From Nemertoderma westbladi (lineage: Eukaryota; Xenacoelomorpha; Nemertodermatida; Nemertodermatidae), in NCBI GenBank assembly GCA_032718475.1, contig JAUCBJ010000037.1:1-41357 (forward strand): a stretch of DNA of 41,357 bases, read 5' to 3'. Within the stretch, counting starts at the first letter, position 1. Every line of letters starts with the position of its first letter. Position numbers and translations under genes: made by a program. Below the pieces are notes generated by a model that searched no databases, was not told the origin of the DNA, and saw only the letters and a program-made list of their open reading frames with translations. Below, piece after piece: positions 31,401 to 39,500 of this stretch.

Positions 31401-33268
31401 TTTAAGTTAATTAAATTTACTTTTTTAAGTAAATTTAATTTGCTTTAAGTAAATTAAATTTACTTTAAGTAAAGCCTATTGAGCCTGGTTTCAGCTGGTA
31501 GGATTAACCTGTTCACAACCTTTTGCTATGGAAGCCTGAAAACAAGAATAGACGTGGTGGACAGCCAATGGCTTGCCAATGGCCTGCTCAAGTAAATCGG
31601 ACTTCAGAATAGGGATGAACTGGGAAATTGTATGGCTGGCCGTAAGATCTGGGTGCGCTGTTGTTGTGTCCGCCGGTAGGGGGTGCTATGTTTCTGGGTC
31701 CGCCGGTAGGGGGTATTATGTTTCTGGGTACGCCGGTAGGGGGCGGTATTTTTATGGGTCTGTCGGTAGGAGGCGCCATGTTTCTGGGTCCGCCGGTCGG
31801 GGGTGCTATGTTTTTGGGTCCGCCGGTTGGGACTGCTATGTTTGTGGGTCCACCGGTAGAGGGTGCTATGTTTCTGGGTCCGCCGGTAGGGGCTGCTATG
31901 TTTGTGTGTCCGCCGGTATGGAGTGCTATGTTTTTGGGTCCGCCGGTTGGGACTGCTATGTTTGTGGGTCCACCGGTAGAGGGTGCTATGTTTCTGGGTC
32001 CGCCGGTAGGGGCTGCTATGTTTGTGTGTCCGCCGGTTGGGGGTACTATGTTTTTGGGTCCGCCGGTTGGGAGTGCTATGTTTTTAGGTCCGCCAGTAGG
32101 GGGTGCTATGTTTCTGGGTCCGCCGCCGCTAGGGGGTGCTATGTTTCTGGGCACGCCGGTAGTGGGTGGTATTTTAATGGGTACGCGCCGGTAGGGGCCC
32201 CTAAGTTTCTGGGCCCGCCGGTAGGGGGTGCTATGTTTCTGGGTCCGTCGGTAGGGGGTGCTATGTTTTTGGGTCCGCCGGTAGGGGGTACTATGTTTCT
32301 GGGTCCGCCGGTAGGGGGTGCTATGTTTGTGGGTCCGCCGGTAGGGGCTGCTATGTTTCTGGGTCCGCCGGTAGGGGGTGCTATGTTTTTGGGTCCGCCG
32401 GTAGGGGGTGCTATGTGTCTGGGTCCGCAGGTAGGGGCTGCTATGTTTGTGGGTCCGCCGGTAGGGGCTGCTATGTTTCTGGGTCCGCCGGTAGGGGGTG
32501 CTATGTTTTTGGGTCCGCTGGTAGTGGGTGCTCTGTTTCTGGGTACGCCGGTAGGGGGCGGTATTTTTATGGGTCCGCCGGTAGGGGCTGCTATGTTTGT
32601 GGGTCCGCCGGTAGGGGCTGCTATGTTTCTGGGTCTGCCGGTTAGGGCGCTATGTTTCTGTGTTCCCGGGAAGGGGCTGCTATGTTTCTGGGTCCGCCGG
32701 TAGGGGGCGCTATGTTTGTGGGTCCCGTAGAGGACTCTTTCTTCATTTTTTAAGTTGACATCCATAATGACGAAAGGCAGACCAATCAAACATACATGTT
32801 TCATGTAAGTTGGCGAGGTGGTGAAGCGGTACTCACTGTATGCGCATACAATGGCGCCTAAATAATAATAATTTAATATAAAATATAAATATAAAAATGG
32901 CTCATACCATTTTTACCTTAAAAGTTTTCAGATTAATGCAGATTCTGCTTAGAACTTAGCAATTTTCTGTACCAAGTCGTATAGTGCATAAGGTGTCCTA
33001 CCCTGTCGAAGACACCTACCTCAATAATTTGTTATATTCAAAGATATGCGACCGAACCATTATATTGGCCCGGCTTATGGGCTTATATATTATTTAGTTA
33101 TATAATTAATGATTATCGCAAACATATTTACAGCCTGGGATTACCATTGGACAAATAGATCGATTTAAAGGCGGCCTAATGGGCCTGTGCAAAGTCGACC
33201 AGGATAAGGACGGGAAGATAAGCAAAAAGGAGCTAGCCATGATATTAATCAACGCTAAGGACAAGTGA
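13335..33268 (+). CDS. SCGN: Secretagogin-like six-EF-hand calcium sensor (spliced, seven coding exons)
   Basis: Coding segments 13335-13452, 13668-13738, 20133-20222, 28623-28766, 28884-29067, 31109-31236 and 33134-33268 join in consistent phase to 289 residues; vertebrate secretagogin has 276. All introns are GT-AG. EF loops fall at 37-48, 82-93, 128-139, about 173-182, 221-232 and 267-278. Loops 1, 3, 5 and 6 look calcium-competent. Loop 2 has Ala at position 3, and loop 4 has lost two residues plus its Gly. Secretagogin-type wording includes WRKYD, NFLVEF, KDFEKVFNYYD and DKDGKISKKELA. The family comprises cytosolic calcium sensors of neurons and secretory cells, so that role is inferred here. 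The gene spans about 20 kb because introns 2, 3, 5 and 6 are filled with tandem arrays, three of which include the splice junction. Calbindin/calretinin is the alternative family member. Confidence 0.9.
13668..13738 (+). CDS. SCGN: EF-hand gene, coding exon 2
   Basis: The acceptor is TTTTTATTTCAG. The first two bases finish Asp40, then DNGYLEGLELEKFL completes EF loop 1 and its exit helix. The native donor AAG/GTTAGT is the first copy of a 38-bp tandem array. Only this first donor keeps the phase needed by exon 3, because later copies shift frame and the read-through frame meets TAG at 13817-13819. Confidence 0.88.
13719..17404 (+). repeat. 38-bp minisatellite x 97 containing the exon 2 splice donor
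   Basis: The unit has 20 bases of exon 2 (GTACAAAGCTTGCCGGGAAG) followed by 18 bases of intron (GTTAGTTCAATTAATTCR). The start moves from 13719 to 17367 in exactly 96 steps of 38, so no length change has survived. The copies are almost identical; nearly all variation is A or G at the one R position, where A creates a CAG in front of TAC. Every unit repeats AAG/GTTAGT, giving 97 equivalent 5' splice sites. Confidence 0.97.
18065..18158. mobile_element. Foldback sequence with 41-bp arms
   Basis: 18065-18105 (starts ATTGTTTACGTGG) and 18118-18158 (ends CCACGTAAACAAT) are inverted repeats with two mismatches around a 12-base loop. Size and form suggest a miniature inverted-repeat element or its core. 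No target duplication was identified. Confidence 0.55.
18420..18560 (-). pseudogene. Possible decayed hAT transposase C-terminus
   Basis: The minus-strand translation contains the order FLPN, then LTLSLPTT, then ALKMMIYLLRSET. This resembles the C-terminal dimerisation region of hAT transposases (typically LPVT, ER-F, LK-IKTYLRS). The ER-F part is missing and the flanks do not align, so this is at best a short scar. Confidence is low. Confidence 0.25.
19333..19406 (+). tRNA. tRNA-Asn (anticodon GTT)
   Basis: A complete 74-base cloverleaf without introns. Acceptor GTCTCTG pairs with CAGGGAC, discriminator G. The D arm is GCGC..GCGC; the anticodon arm TTAGA-CTGTTAA-TCTAA has U33 and anticodon GTT; the T arm is GGTGG-TTCGAGC-CCACC. 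It is nearly identical to animal tRNA-Asn. A TTTT at 19413-19416 would terminate Pol III. It lies in the sense direction inside intron 2 of the EF-hand gene. Confidence 0.97.
19440..19503. repeat. Perfect 64-bp palindrome
   Basis: The two 32-base halves are exact reverse complements with no spacer, centred at 19471/19472 (ACTTAACTTAATTAAGTTAA core). It starts 34 bases after the tRNA-Asn gene and abuts a second, larger palindrome. Confidence 0.9.
19502..19749. mobile_element. Long near-perfect palindrome, 248 bp (foldback element)
   Basis: GTCTTAGTCAATATTTATTT at 19502 is mirrored at the right end, finishing GACTAAGAC at 19749. Arms of about 115-120 bases remain complementary almost throughout, including CATTTCAAAAAATCGGTAAC and its complement, with the centre near 19625. 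A transcript would fold into a long hairpin. It is probably a foldback or MITE insertion. Confidence 0.88.
20133..20222 (+). CDS. SCGN: EF-hand gene, coding exon 3
   Basis: Acceptor TCGATATTACAG; 30 codons, phase 0 at both ends. It encodes a Lys-rich helix (LQKMKKKLMKKYD) and EF loop 2 (DKAGDGRISLEE). The exon ends precisely at loop position 12 (E93). Its last nine codons plus 15 intron bases form the unit of the 42-bp array, so the native donor GAG/GTTAGT is copy one of about 90. Ala at loop position 3 (human Ser) suggests weak calcium binding. Confidence 0.85.
20196..22294 (+). repeat. 42-bp minisatellite containing the exon 3 donor, block 1 (about 50 units)
   Basis: The unit has 27 exon bases (encoding GDGRISLEE) plus 15 intron bases (GTTAGTGGCTGGGTG, readable as VSGWV). 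The unit is a multiple of three without stops, so the frame stays open. Donors after 20222, 20264, 20306, 20348, 20390 and 20432 are all in phase; a 4-base insertion then brings TGA at 20454-20456. The 4-base variant GGTTGCGTGGG recurs near 20443, 20573, 20871 and 21001 (spacing 130, 298, 130), marking a 428-bp higher-order duplication. Units further from the exon are more varied. Confidence 0.96.
22300..22923 (-). CDS. Zinc-ribbon hypothetical protein, possibly truncated
   Basis: An open frame of 207 codons; a likelier start is the internal Met at about 22866, since the zinc ribbon MICQNCSKTL..FCSHCGTSC (two CxxC pairs 14 residues apart) begins there. A basic Arg/Ser-rich linker follows (SRRRITPSRARLSSPRGRP), then a folded-looking region ending IYVQLKDRLDIL. 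The stop lies within a few bases of the insertion junction, so the original C-terminus may be lost. The architecture recalls N-terminal parts of multicopy invertebrate proteins with a zinc ribbon, but I cannot name a family. It could be a fragment of a mobile or captured gene. Confidence 0.5.
   Translation of the reverse strand: MTDCICSLKKYLTISRRQCRTMICQNCSKTLSAEDKFCSHCGTSCDIASVPSSNRRELIAELNRQFAPYASVPTGSVSRRRITPSRARLSSPRGRPAATTFSKAMVVVRGKHYKDELITIKHSNIVKHCMLDFCSIDTAEEIRNKIISVLETHPSCITEFTYVKAPNRVVTPICVSENFKFNGDAISCLFPAKRAIYVQLKDRLDIL
23060..23275. repeat. Cluster of direct and inverted TAGCCGTAACGCGAC repeats
   Basis: The 15-mer TAGCCGTAACGCGAC and variants occur in both orientations about nine times within 215 bp (for example AAGTCGCGTTACGGCTAATC near 23097, TTAGCCGTAACGCGAC near 23146, and a second inverted copy near 23210). 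RNA or single strands could fold several ways. It is CpG-rich in an AT-rich setting. No coding sense. Confidence 0.65.
23363..23646. repeat. CATGTGAAGAATACCAGG repeats, direct and inverted
   Basis: CCCATGTGAAGAATACCAG occurs near 23364 and 23425 in direct order and again inverted near 23626-23644 (CTGGTATTCTTCACATGGG). This leaves a foldback of about 220 bp with one arm duplicated. It may be a small decayed element. Confidence 0.55.
24075..26709. repeat. CTCGCGAG palindrome array, 41-bp dimer (about 128 monomers)
   Basis: Two alternating monomers, of 20 bases (CTCGCGAGATTAATTATTTT) and 21 bases (CTCGCGAG, then TTTAATCATTTAT), make a 41-bp dimer. About half of the sites are the full decamer TCTCGCGAGA. 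Higher-order structure shows in a paired variant (GAGTTGAAT followed by CTCGCGTG) recurring near 24408, 24901, 25517 and 26257. CpG loss is rare (for example CTCGTGGG near 24301). Confidence 0.96.
26775..28560 (+). repeat. 42-bp minisatellite with exon 3 donor, block 2 (about 41 units)
   Basis: The same unit and orientation as block 1 resume after the insertion. Units are more varied (AATTTCTC, ACTTATTT, GTGATTGGG), and the GGGTGGGTGGG form that breaks frame is frequent. After about 28480 the copies decay into barely recognisable ones (GGTGACGGTACGG, CACTGGAAGAGG), marking the old distal edge. Every good unit keeps GAG/GTTAGT. Confidence 0.95.
28623..28766 (+). CDS. SCGN: EF-hand gene, coding exon 4
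   Basis: Acceptor CATTTTGTTTTAG; 48 codons, phase 0 at both ends. NFILLFQRD and SSVELLTLWRKYDLDKTGFI closely follow secretagogin, and EF loop 3 (DLDKTGFINQQE) is canonical. The donor is AAA/GTTAGT, the third consecutive GTTAGT donor in the gene, but it is not amplified. Confidence 0.9.
28884..29067 (+). CDS. SCGN: EF-hand gene, coding exon 5
   Basis: Acceptor TTAATTTTTGCAG; 61 codons plus one base, donor AAAG/GTAATA. It encodes the linker, a long helix (KLDEYVQCILKNF), a degenerate EF loop 4 (VKEDKLSLHD) and the conserved NFLVEFE motif. Compared with the human pattern DRNKDGRLDLND, two residues and the central Gly are missing, so site 4 should not bind calcium. Confidence 0.9.
29201..31130 (+). 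repeat. 40-bp minisatellite x 48 containing the exon 6 splice acceptor
   Basis: The unit has 18 intron bases (CAGTGCTTTTTGTTTTAG) plus 22 exon 6 bases (GTAGAGAGAAGGGTGTCACT, then CT). GTGTCACTCT recurs from 29201 to 31121 in exactly 48 steps of 40. Every unit has a pyrimidine tract and TTTTAG/GT. Point variants (CGGTGC, CAGTGA, CAGTAC, CACTATC) recur in the same order, giving higher-order blocks. In the penultimate unit the exonic AAAA continues after CACTCT, showing that the repeat came from this exon edge. The array fills nearly all of intron 5. Confidence 0.97.
31109..31236 (+). CDS. SCGN: EF-hand gene, coding exon 6
   Basis: The last acceptor of the 40-bp array (TTTTTGTTTTAG) gives the intact exon; its first two bases finish Gly203. 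It encodes REKGVTLKDFEKVFNYYD, EF loop 5 (DKSQTGYLENEE) and the exit helix, ending at TAT/GTAAGT in phase 0. Use of an earlier acceptor would add intronic units that soon meet a stop in frame. Confidence 0.88.
31373..31470. repeat. AAGTAAATTAAATTTACTTT palindromic repeat
   Basis: About four imperfect copies of a self-complementary 24-base AT unit lie in intron 6. They are low complexity and able to form hairpins. No other feature seen. Confidence 0.6.
31651..32729. repeat. 30-bp minisatellite, about 36 units, in intron 6
   Basis: The unit is about GGGTGCTATGTTTCTGGGTC then CGCCGGTAGG. Its length is a multiple of three with few stops, so long Gly/Pro-rich frames open on both strands (for example 31573-32703 plus and 32139-32804 minus). 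These are by-products of the repeat. It does not include an exon boundary, unlike the other three arrays in this gene. GC-rich and more varied. Confidence 0.93.
32730..33133. other. 3' part of intron 6, nothing recognised
   Basis: AT-rich intron sequence leading to the acceptor CATATTTACAG of exon 7. No additional signals were found. Confidence 0.5.
33134..33268 (+). CDS. SCGN: EF-hand gene, coding exon 7 with stop
   Basis: 44 codons then TGA at 33266-33268. PGITIGQIDRFKGGLM and EF loop 6 (DQDKDGKISKKE) match the last EF-hand of secretagogin (human loop DVNKDGKIQKSE). The C-terminus MILINAKDK is slightly longer than in human. Confidence 0.92.
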   Translation, partial: PGITIGQIDRFKGGLMGLCKVDQDKDGKISKKELAMILINAKDK

Positions 33269-33508
33269 TTAGAAAGAATGCCACAAGATACAATATAATA
33301 TTTCCGTGGTAAAGGTATACTTTCGCCGTAATCCTTAAACTAGCAGCTACTTTCATTATAGTCACTGATATCGTGTTTTATATTCATGTATTTCTACTTA
33401 AGTTTTTTTCATGTATTGTTGTTGTTTATACTATAATTTAAACTCATTTCAATATTTAGTATTACAAGTTGATCAACCATTTTTACCTGGATTGTATTTT
33501 GTTTATAC

Positions 33509-33553
33509 AATAAACTCAATGAAATGAATTTCGACATTTAGTTCTACAATAAA
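33509..33553 (+). terminator. Probable poly(A) signals of the EF-hand gene
   Basis: AATAAA occurs at 33509-33514 and again at 33548-33553, 240-285 bases after the stop codon on the same strand. The choice between them cannot be made from sequence. Confidence 0.55.
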
Positions 33554-33559
33554 TGTGAC

Positions 33560-34547
33560 CATCGTTAAGATTTGTGTCTTTAATATTATTTTAATGCTGT
33601 TGTTTCCGCAGTTTTCATATATCTTAGATTTTCCTTTGTGGTAACTTTATATTCCTTGAATTTTGATTTTGCATGAGTTTTATTCATGTAATTGTTTGTG
33701 CATCTTTGCTAACTATTTTGTTGAACTTCTGCAGATAATATGCGACAGCATCTTATTGTGTTTCTTTTGTGTGTCATTTTTGCATAAAGTAAATAAAATG
33801 GTGCAATCATTGTGGTTTGAAATCCTAATTTTTTTAATTTTAAAAATTTGCACTGGAATAATGGAATAATATTGAATAACCATTAACAATAAGCGATATC
33901 TGATTATTTGTATTTATGATGAAAATTTTGTTAGCAAAGTTGCGAATTTTATACTTCTCTCAAACTTCATTTACTAACATACCTTTGAAAGCATTTATTG
34001 GAAAAATGTCAATTTAGATATAAAAATTATGTTAGAGATTTAAGAGAAACAATATGTGAAATAATATATATTAGGTAGGCCCAAGAATTATGTTCATATC
34101 GTCCTAGTGTTATGACGGAACTGGTTATAAATCATTGCATTTGCTAAAATCGAATTCCTGCCTGACTGCTGTAATGAAACATAATTACACGCTTATTATT
34201 AATTTATGCATTGCAATTGCGACTTGTAAACGAATCATTCTTTCACATTCATTTAATCAGGTTGCTCCGCTGTGCTAATAAACTTATTAGGGATTTGCAA
34301 AGAATTTGTTGTTCCCGTTTGTATTTATATTATAAATACTCCAATGTTAATTATCAGCATTATTACGTATAAATATAGAAACATTTATATTCAAGATTAA
34401 AACTTAGAGACTCAATACTCGAGTGCAAATATCTGAAATCAAACATCAAGTAGTCTTCATCATTTAATCACCAAAGTTTTGGAACAAAGTGTTACTGTAG
34501 TGATTGGGTTGCGTCATGACCTATAATTACCTATAAATACTATAAAT
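33560..34547. other. Intergenic, no gene seen
   Basis: Very AT-rich. An open frame at 33663-33869 is hydrophobic and unremarkable. Nothing else could be supported. Confidence 0.5.
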
Positions 34548-35451
34548 TAGTGTTGCATCGGGATCCTGATGGAAAATCCCGATCCCGATCCCGTTCCGAT
34601 CCCGATTCCGATGGAAAAATATCGGGATTTTCCTGGATATGCTATTTCTAAATTTATATGCCATGCAGCTTAAAATTTGTTAAATTGTATAAAAATGTAC
34701 ACTTTTTGCCAATAACAAAAACAAAAATTTTAAATTTTTAAAAAATTTTTAATTTCTAAAAAAAAGATTGTGACTTTCTGTTTTGTCAATTTCATTATTA
34801 AACAAGTTTTATATTGACGCATTTTCGGAAATTAATACATTTTCAATTTGAAATCTTTCACAATTTTACGTTATTTTGCTAGTTTATACACATTCGGAAT
34901 CTGAAAACACATAGGAAAACACAAGTTGAGTGAGACACTATAAACAAGTGATTCCTGGCTTCTTAGTGGTGTTGACCTGGTTCGTTGTCTTGACTCCTGT
35001 GACCGTAACTACGGGTGAAGTATATTTTTCGGAATTTTCCTTGAAAAAACATATTTCCGGAAAACTCACATCCCCAATGATTGATGAAGGATAGGTTGAT
35101 TTACATGATTTATAACTAATTTTTGAATCTGAATTTAAATCTGAAATTAATTCATTAAATATATTTAATTATACATGAATGTCTATAAATAATGAAACAC
35201 TTGTTGCTTTTCATTGAATACGATATACATTTTTATGTGGCAGCGATTAAGTCACACTGCTGTAGATATATTAAAAATGTTTCAGAGATTGTATTAAAAA
35301 CTATGTGAAATGAAATACGTACGCGGGAAATAAACTACGCATAAACTAACAATAAAGTTAGAAATCCCGATCCCGAAAATCGGGATAACGACAGTTGCAA
35401 TCCCGATCCCGAATCCCGATAATTGTGGATCCCGATCCCGTTGCATCACTA
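34548..35451. mobile_element. hAT-like non-autonomous element, 904 bp
   Basis: The left end TAGTGTTGCATCGGGATCC and the right end, in reverse complement TAGTGATGCAACGGGATCGG, are imperfect terminal inverted repeats. CCGATC/GATCCCG words cluster just inside both ends (about 34560-34625 and 35365-35440), resembling subterminal binding repeats. The interior is AT-rich without a transposase. The TAGTG ends suggest hAT, but no exact 8-bp target duplication was seen. Confidence 0.65.
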
Positions 35452-35489
35452 ATTACACCTCTTACATTATATTTAGTAGGTCATAGTTG

Positions 35490-35735
35490 CATTGAATTCA
35501 CATCTCTCGGGGGGTCGTAGATTTGATACCTGAACGGGTCAAGGGCAGTTTTTGTTTCGGCACGAATGCTTTACAGGGACCAGCCCGGGCCCATCTCCGC
35601 CGTGCATCCTTAAATTGTAGCTAAATGAATTTTGGGGTTTCCTCAGGGAGTATAGTACTGGGGGGACCGCACTGGAAATGCGTCGTTAGACTTTGTGTGT
35701 AATCCCTGGCCTTCCGGGGGAAGAAAACTTTACTT
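35490..35735 (+). repeat. GC-richer SINE-like repeat
   Basis: An abrupt GC-richer block contains CAGGGACCAGCCCGGGCCCA, CTCCGCCGTGCATCCTTAAA and CTGGCCTTCCGGGGGAAGAA, and ends in an AT tail with AATAAAG. A degenerate B-box-like GGTCGTAGATTTGATACC precedes it. The look is that of a short interspersed repeat; the family is not identified. Confidence 0.4.
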
Positions 35736-36387
35736 TGCGTTATTAATATTAATAAAGTCAAGTACATCTAATGCCAACATTGATTATTACAACTACTAAT
35801 TGAAACCAAGATAGTCTAGTCTGCCTGTAGTATGGTCATAGTATGAATATTGTTTGACGGAACCCGGCAGACCTACTTCATCACCAAACTCGAGACTCCT
35901 CTGATAACATAATGATTTATAGGCAAATTTGTTAAATTATTAGTGAAAAAAATAATATCGTCAGTTTTTTGTATATTTTCTACTTTTTAATATATCAAAA
36001 AAGTAATTAGGAATTGGAGAACATTGTTTGGTTGTAATGGCCACTGTGGGTGCAATAAAAAAAGAAATCTTAAATGATTAGTTGATATTAATTCAATTTA
36101 CCGCCATTCGAGGCTGTTAAATTTGTTTTGTTACGTTAAATATTTACAAATAAAAAATATATTAATAAGATTCCTCCTGAGTAATGGAAAAATTAATGTT
36201 TATTGTCTCTTTATTTCCACCATATTTATAATAATTATACTCTCAACAGCTTTGGAGATTATTATATGTAAAACTACCCGAATAAGTTATTTTACAACTA
36301 AATAAATAAGCCTACTGCACAACATTCACTTTATGTATTAGCATTAAAATTCAGTTCGGATTATTTTGTTTTAAATAATGTCCCATG

Positions 36388-36393
36388 TTTATT
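36388..36393 (-). terminator. Probable poly(A) signal of the decarboxylase gene
   Basis: TTTATT on the plus strand is AATAAA on the gene strand, 49 bases after the stop codon. Confidence 0.6.
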
Positions 36394-36441
36394 TTTCTGG
36401 ACTGTTTATGATTTATATACCCAGAGGTTCCTTGTATTCTA

Positions 36442-36571
36442 TTATAGACCGCTGGTGCATCCGTTTTGTTCCATCGGTGTTTCTTTTAGAATATCCGTCG
36501 CACATCTAGCAAAGACAGACCACGCACGATCAATATCCTTTGGCTGAGTGTAATAGTTTCCTATCGAAAAC
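36442..36571 (-). CDS. Decarboxylase last exon
   Basis: Acceptor TTTTATATTTAG. The first base completes Arg, then [17 protein letters not shown] aligns with the family's final segment (human DDC FAICSRTVESAHVQRAW). TAA is at 36444-36442. The tail after DILKE is poorly conserved, as usual. Confidence 0.85.
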
Positions 36572-39500
36572 CTAAATATAAAATTAGTTATTATTTAATT
36601 AACTAATTATTCGTTCCATTAGAGACCAGCTATCATATTAGAGAGGCGGGTGTTTATTCTTAAAAATAGCCTTTGTCCCGTTCTGTACAGTAGGTCTACA
36701 GCTACAGATTTAAGTTTGTACATTTTGTCCCGGCGGGAGAATAACATTATCAATAACCATGCCTTTCCATAGTCCTATACTGACCATAATTAAGGATATG
36801 GAATGCAGTGTCGATCTTTGTACTTTTTAGTGCCAATTTATCATGCTGATGCACTCGCTGCCCACACCAAATTTTATCCACGATCACCTCCTTAGTTACT
36901 TATTACTAAACCAACGCAATGGACAAATTAAAACGAATGTTGATTTTAAGTAAGACAATAACTAAAATAAATTAATTTAATTGCTTATAATATAAAGTAC
37001 AACATGCTGATTATTACATTACTATATTGCAAGTAAAAATTAAATTAACACAACTATTAACATCAATACTACCAACATGATTCGAATAGGCCTACAAATA
37101 TTACGGATAACAAGTTAATCCAGAATGGATCACAATTTTGACATCCTTATATAAAGATTTAAGCACTATTCCTTCCGATAGACAAAGCACACAACATGTA
37201 CCACCACAAGATGCCATTTTATGTTTGCAATGATTGAAGTTATTATGGCTTTCCAAAAGTAATGCACCACGTCCACCATGTAGATTGGAATATGACATAA
37301 TAATTATATATAATATTATTATATTAGGACTACATAACTGAATATACTGAATTTTGTTTGTTGAAAACAAAAATGCTTCATTGCGTGAATTGATATAGAA
37401 AATTGATCATCTACCTTTTGAAATATTTATGATATGTTTTTAGATACCTGATTACGTATTTTCCGCTAATGCGTGTTGGAACACAATAAATCCCACCATC
37501 TTTGTTCGCCATGGCCAGAAGTTGCTCGTTAGTTTTGTCCGACGCTTTCAGTCGGAAACAAACTAGACTCAGCAAGACATTGTTTGAAACTTCAAAGCGA
37601 TTATCAGTGAGAACGAGTTCCTGGAATTGCTTAGCTAATGCCACATGCTGAAAAAGTGAAATAAGTATTAAAATAGAGGGCGTTTGAGATAATACCCATG
37701 AATGAAATGATATTGTAAGAAGTCCATGAAGTTAACACCTTCACAGTTGGCGATCAGCTATGCAAACCCACAATTCATATGCATTATCCGGCCGAGTGAC
37801 CTTTATTAACAGTGCAGTCGCAACCCAGAACATTGGTCTAGTTTGTCCAGCTCTAAAGACTATAGTGACAAACTGCTACAGCCAGCCCACAAAACTCTTC
37901 ATTATTGGGGGCGAATACATTTCCTCCTCCGAGTGATTCACCCAGGGCGACCCGCTTGTAATGCCAAGCTATGCAATCGGAATGATCCCACTCCTGGATG
38001 AGTTGAAAGAGGCATCCGACACAATCCAGAAGTGGTATGCGGATGACGGGAATGCTGCTGGAGAGCTGTCCGAGATCAGAAAGTGGTGGGACGTACTATC
38101 CAGACGGGGGCCACTCTATTGGTACTTCCCCACCAAGTATACACTTCTTGTGAAACATGAGTTCCTTGTCGAAGCCCAGCAACTATTTACCAAACCATGT
38201 TTCGCCATTGGCATCCGAGGTAGTAATTGGAGTAATTGGTAATGACGAGTTCCGGGTCGAGTTTATTCAACACAAGGTGGCAGAGTTCATCCAACAGGTC
38301 AAACAGCCATAGCGACCATTGACCCCCACTGTGCCTATGCTGGTCTTGCTATAGGGTTGTCGGGCCGGTGGCGTTACCTCTCTAGGGGAGTATCAGGAGC
38401 GACCATACAGTTTGGAGAATTTGAGGATGCTGTTACTAACTCTCTGGTTGCGCTCACCGGTCAGCCCACTATTAGCCCCTCGGAAGTGCCACTCCCAGGC
38501 GACCTGGTGACACAGTTCAATAACTCTCGGTCATTATGCGAGCCATTCAACCAATTTGATGACCCAACAGATGCAAGGAAAGCACAGGAGGAAGCCGCGA
38601 AGGGGATAAAGGCAGTGGAAGCAGTCTGGCTAACAGTGAGGGAGGAAGAACTAAAGACACCACTGCCCCAGAACTACAACTACGACTTCAGGAGCTGACC
38701 TCAGAGAAGGGTGCATCGTCCTGGTTGAACTCTCGACCCATGACGTTACACTGCACCCATCTGAACAAACAGGAGTTCTGTGATGCTTTGTGCCTGCGCT
38801 TCGGTTGGCAGCCACGACTTCTCCCGGCCCGGTGTGCCTGTGTGACGCGATTTTCCGTCAATCATGCTTTGTCATGTCCCACAGGTGACCCTTCCATCCG
38901 CCATAACGAAGTCCGTGACTTCTTTGCAACTACCCTGACAGAAGTAACTCATAATGTCGCTGTTGAGCCACACTTGCAGCTAGTCACTGGTGAGCAATTC
39001 AGCCTTCGCTCAACCTCCACTGACCAACATGCTCGTGTCCTGTTGCGGGTTTTGGGGATCTTGTTCCCAAAAGTCATTCCTTGATGTCTCGGTATTCAAT
39101 CCCCTGGCTCAGTCGAAAGCCGCCATGAACCTCGAGTCTGCCCATCTACACCACGAGGCCCGCAAACGCAGCCACTATGAGGAACGGGTACGTGAGATCG
39201 AGCTCGCCACCTTCACGCCTTTGATTTTTTCGGCATTTGGTGGACTCCCCCCCGACGACAACCCAGTTTATCAAACGTCTTGGAATTCTCCTGTCAGAGA
39301 AGCGCGAGACGCCTTATTCGGAGTGCGTCCGCTGGGTTCGTCGGGAAGTGAGTTTCGCCCTCCTCCGTGCCGGCATACTGTGCCTCCGAGGTGCACGCTC
39401 TGCTCGACTTCGACCTGTACGCTGCGAGGGTCCCCTTCTAATGGTCAATTCGGACATTGACGTCTGATGGTGGAGAGAAGCAGAGGAGTCGGAAAGAAGG

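Noticed and set aside
31573-32804. Long Gly/Pro-rich open frames on both strands (up to 376 codons)
   Set aside because: They come from a 30-bp repeat, a multiple of three with few stops. Several overlapping frames are open at once, and there is no independent coding sign.
35490-35735. Protein-coding exon in a GC-richer block
   Set aside because: No open frame of useful length; short-repeat-like features fit better.
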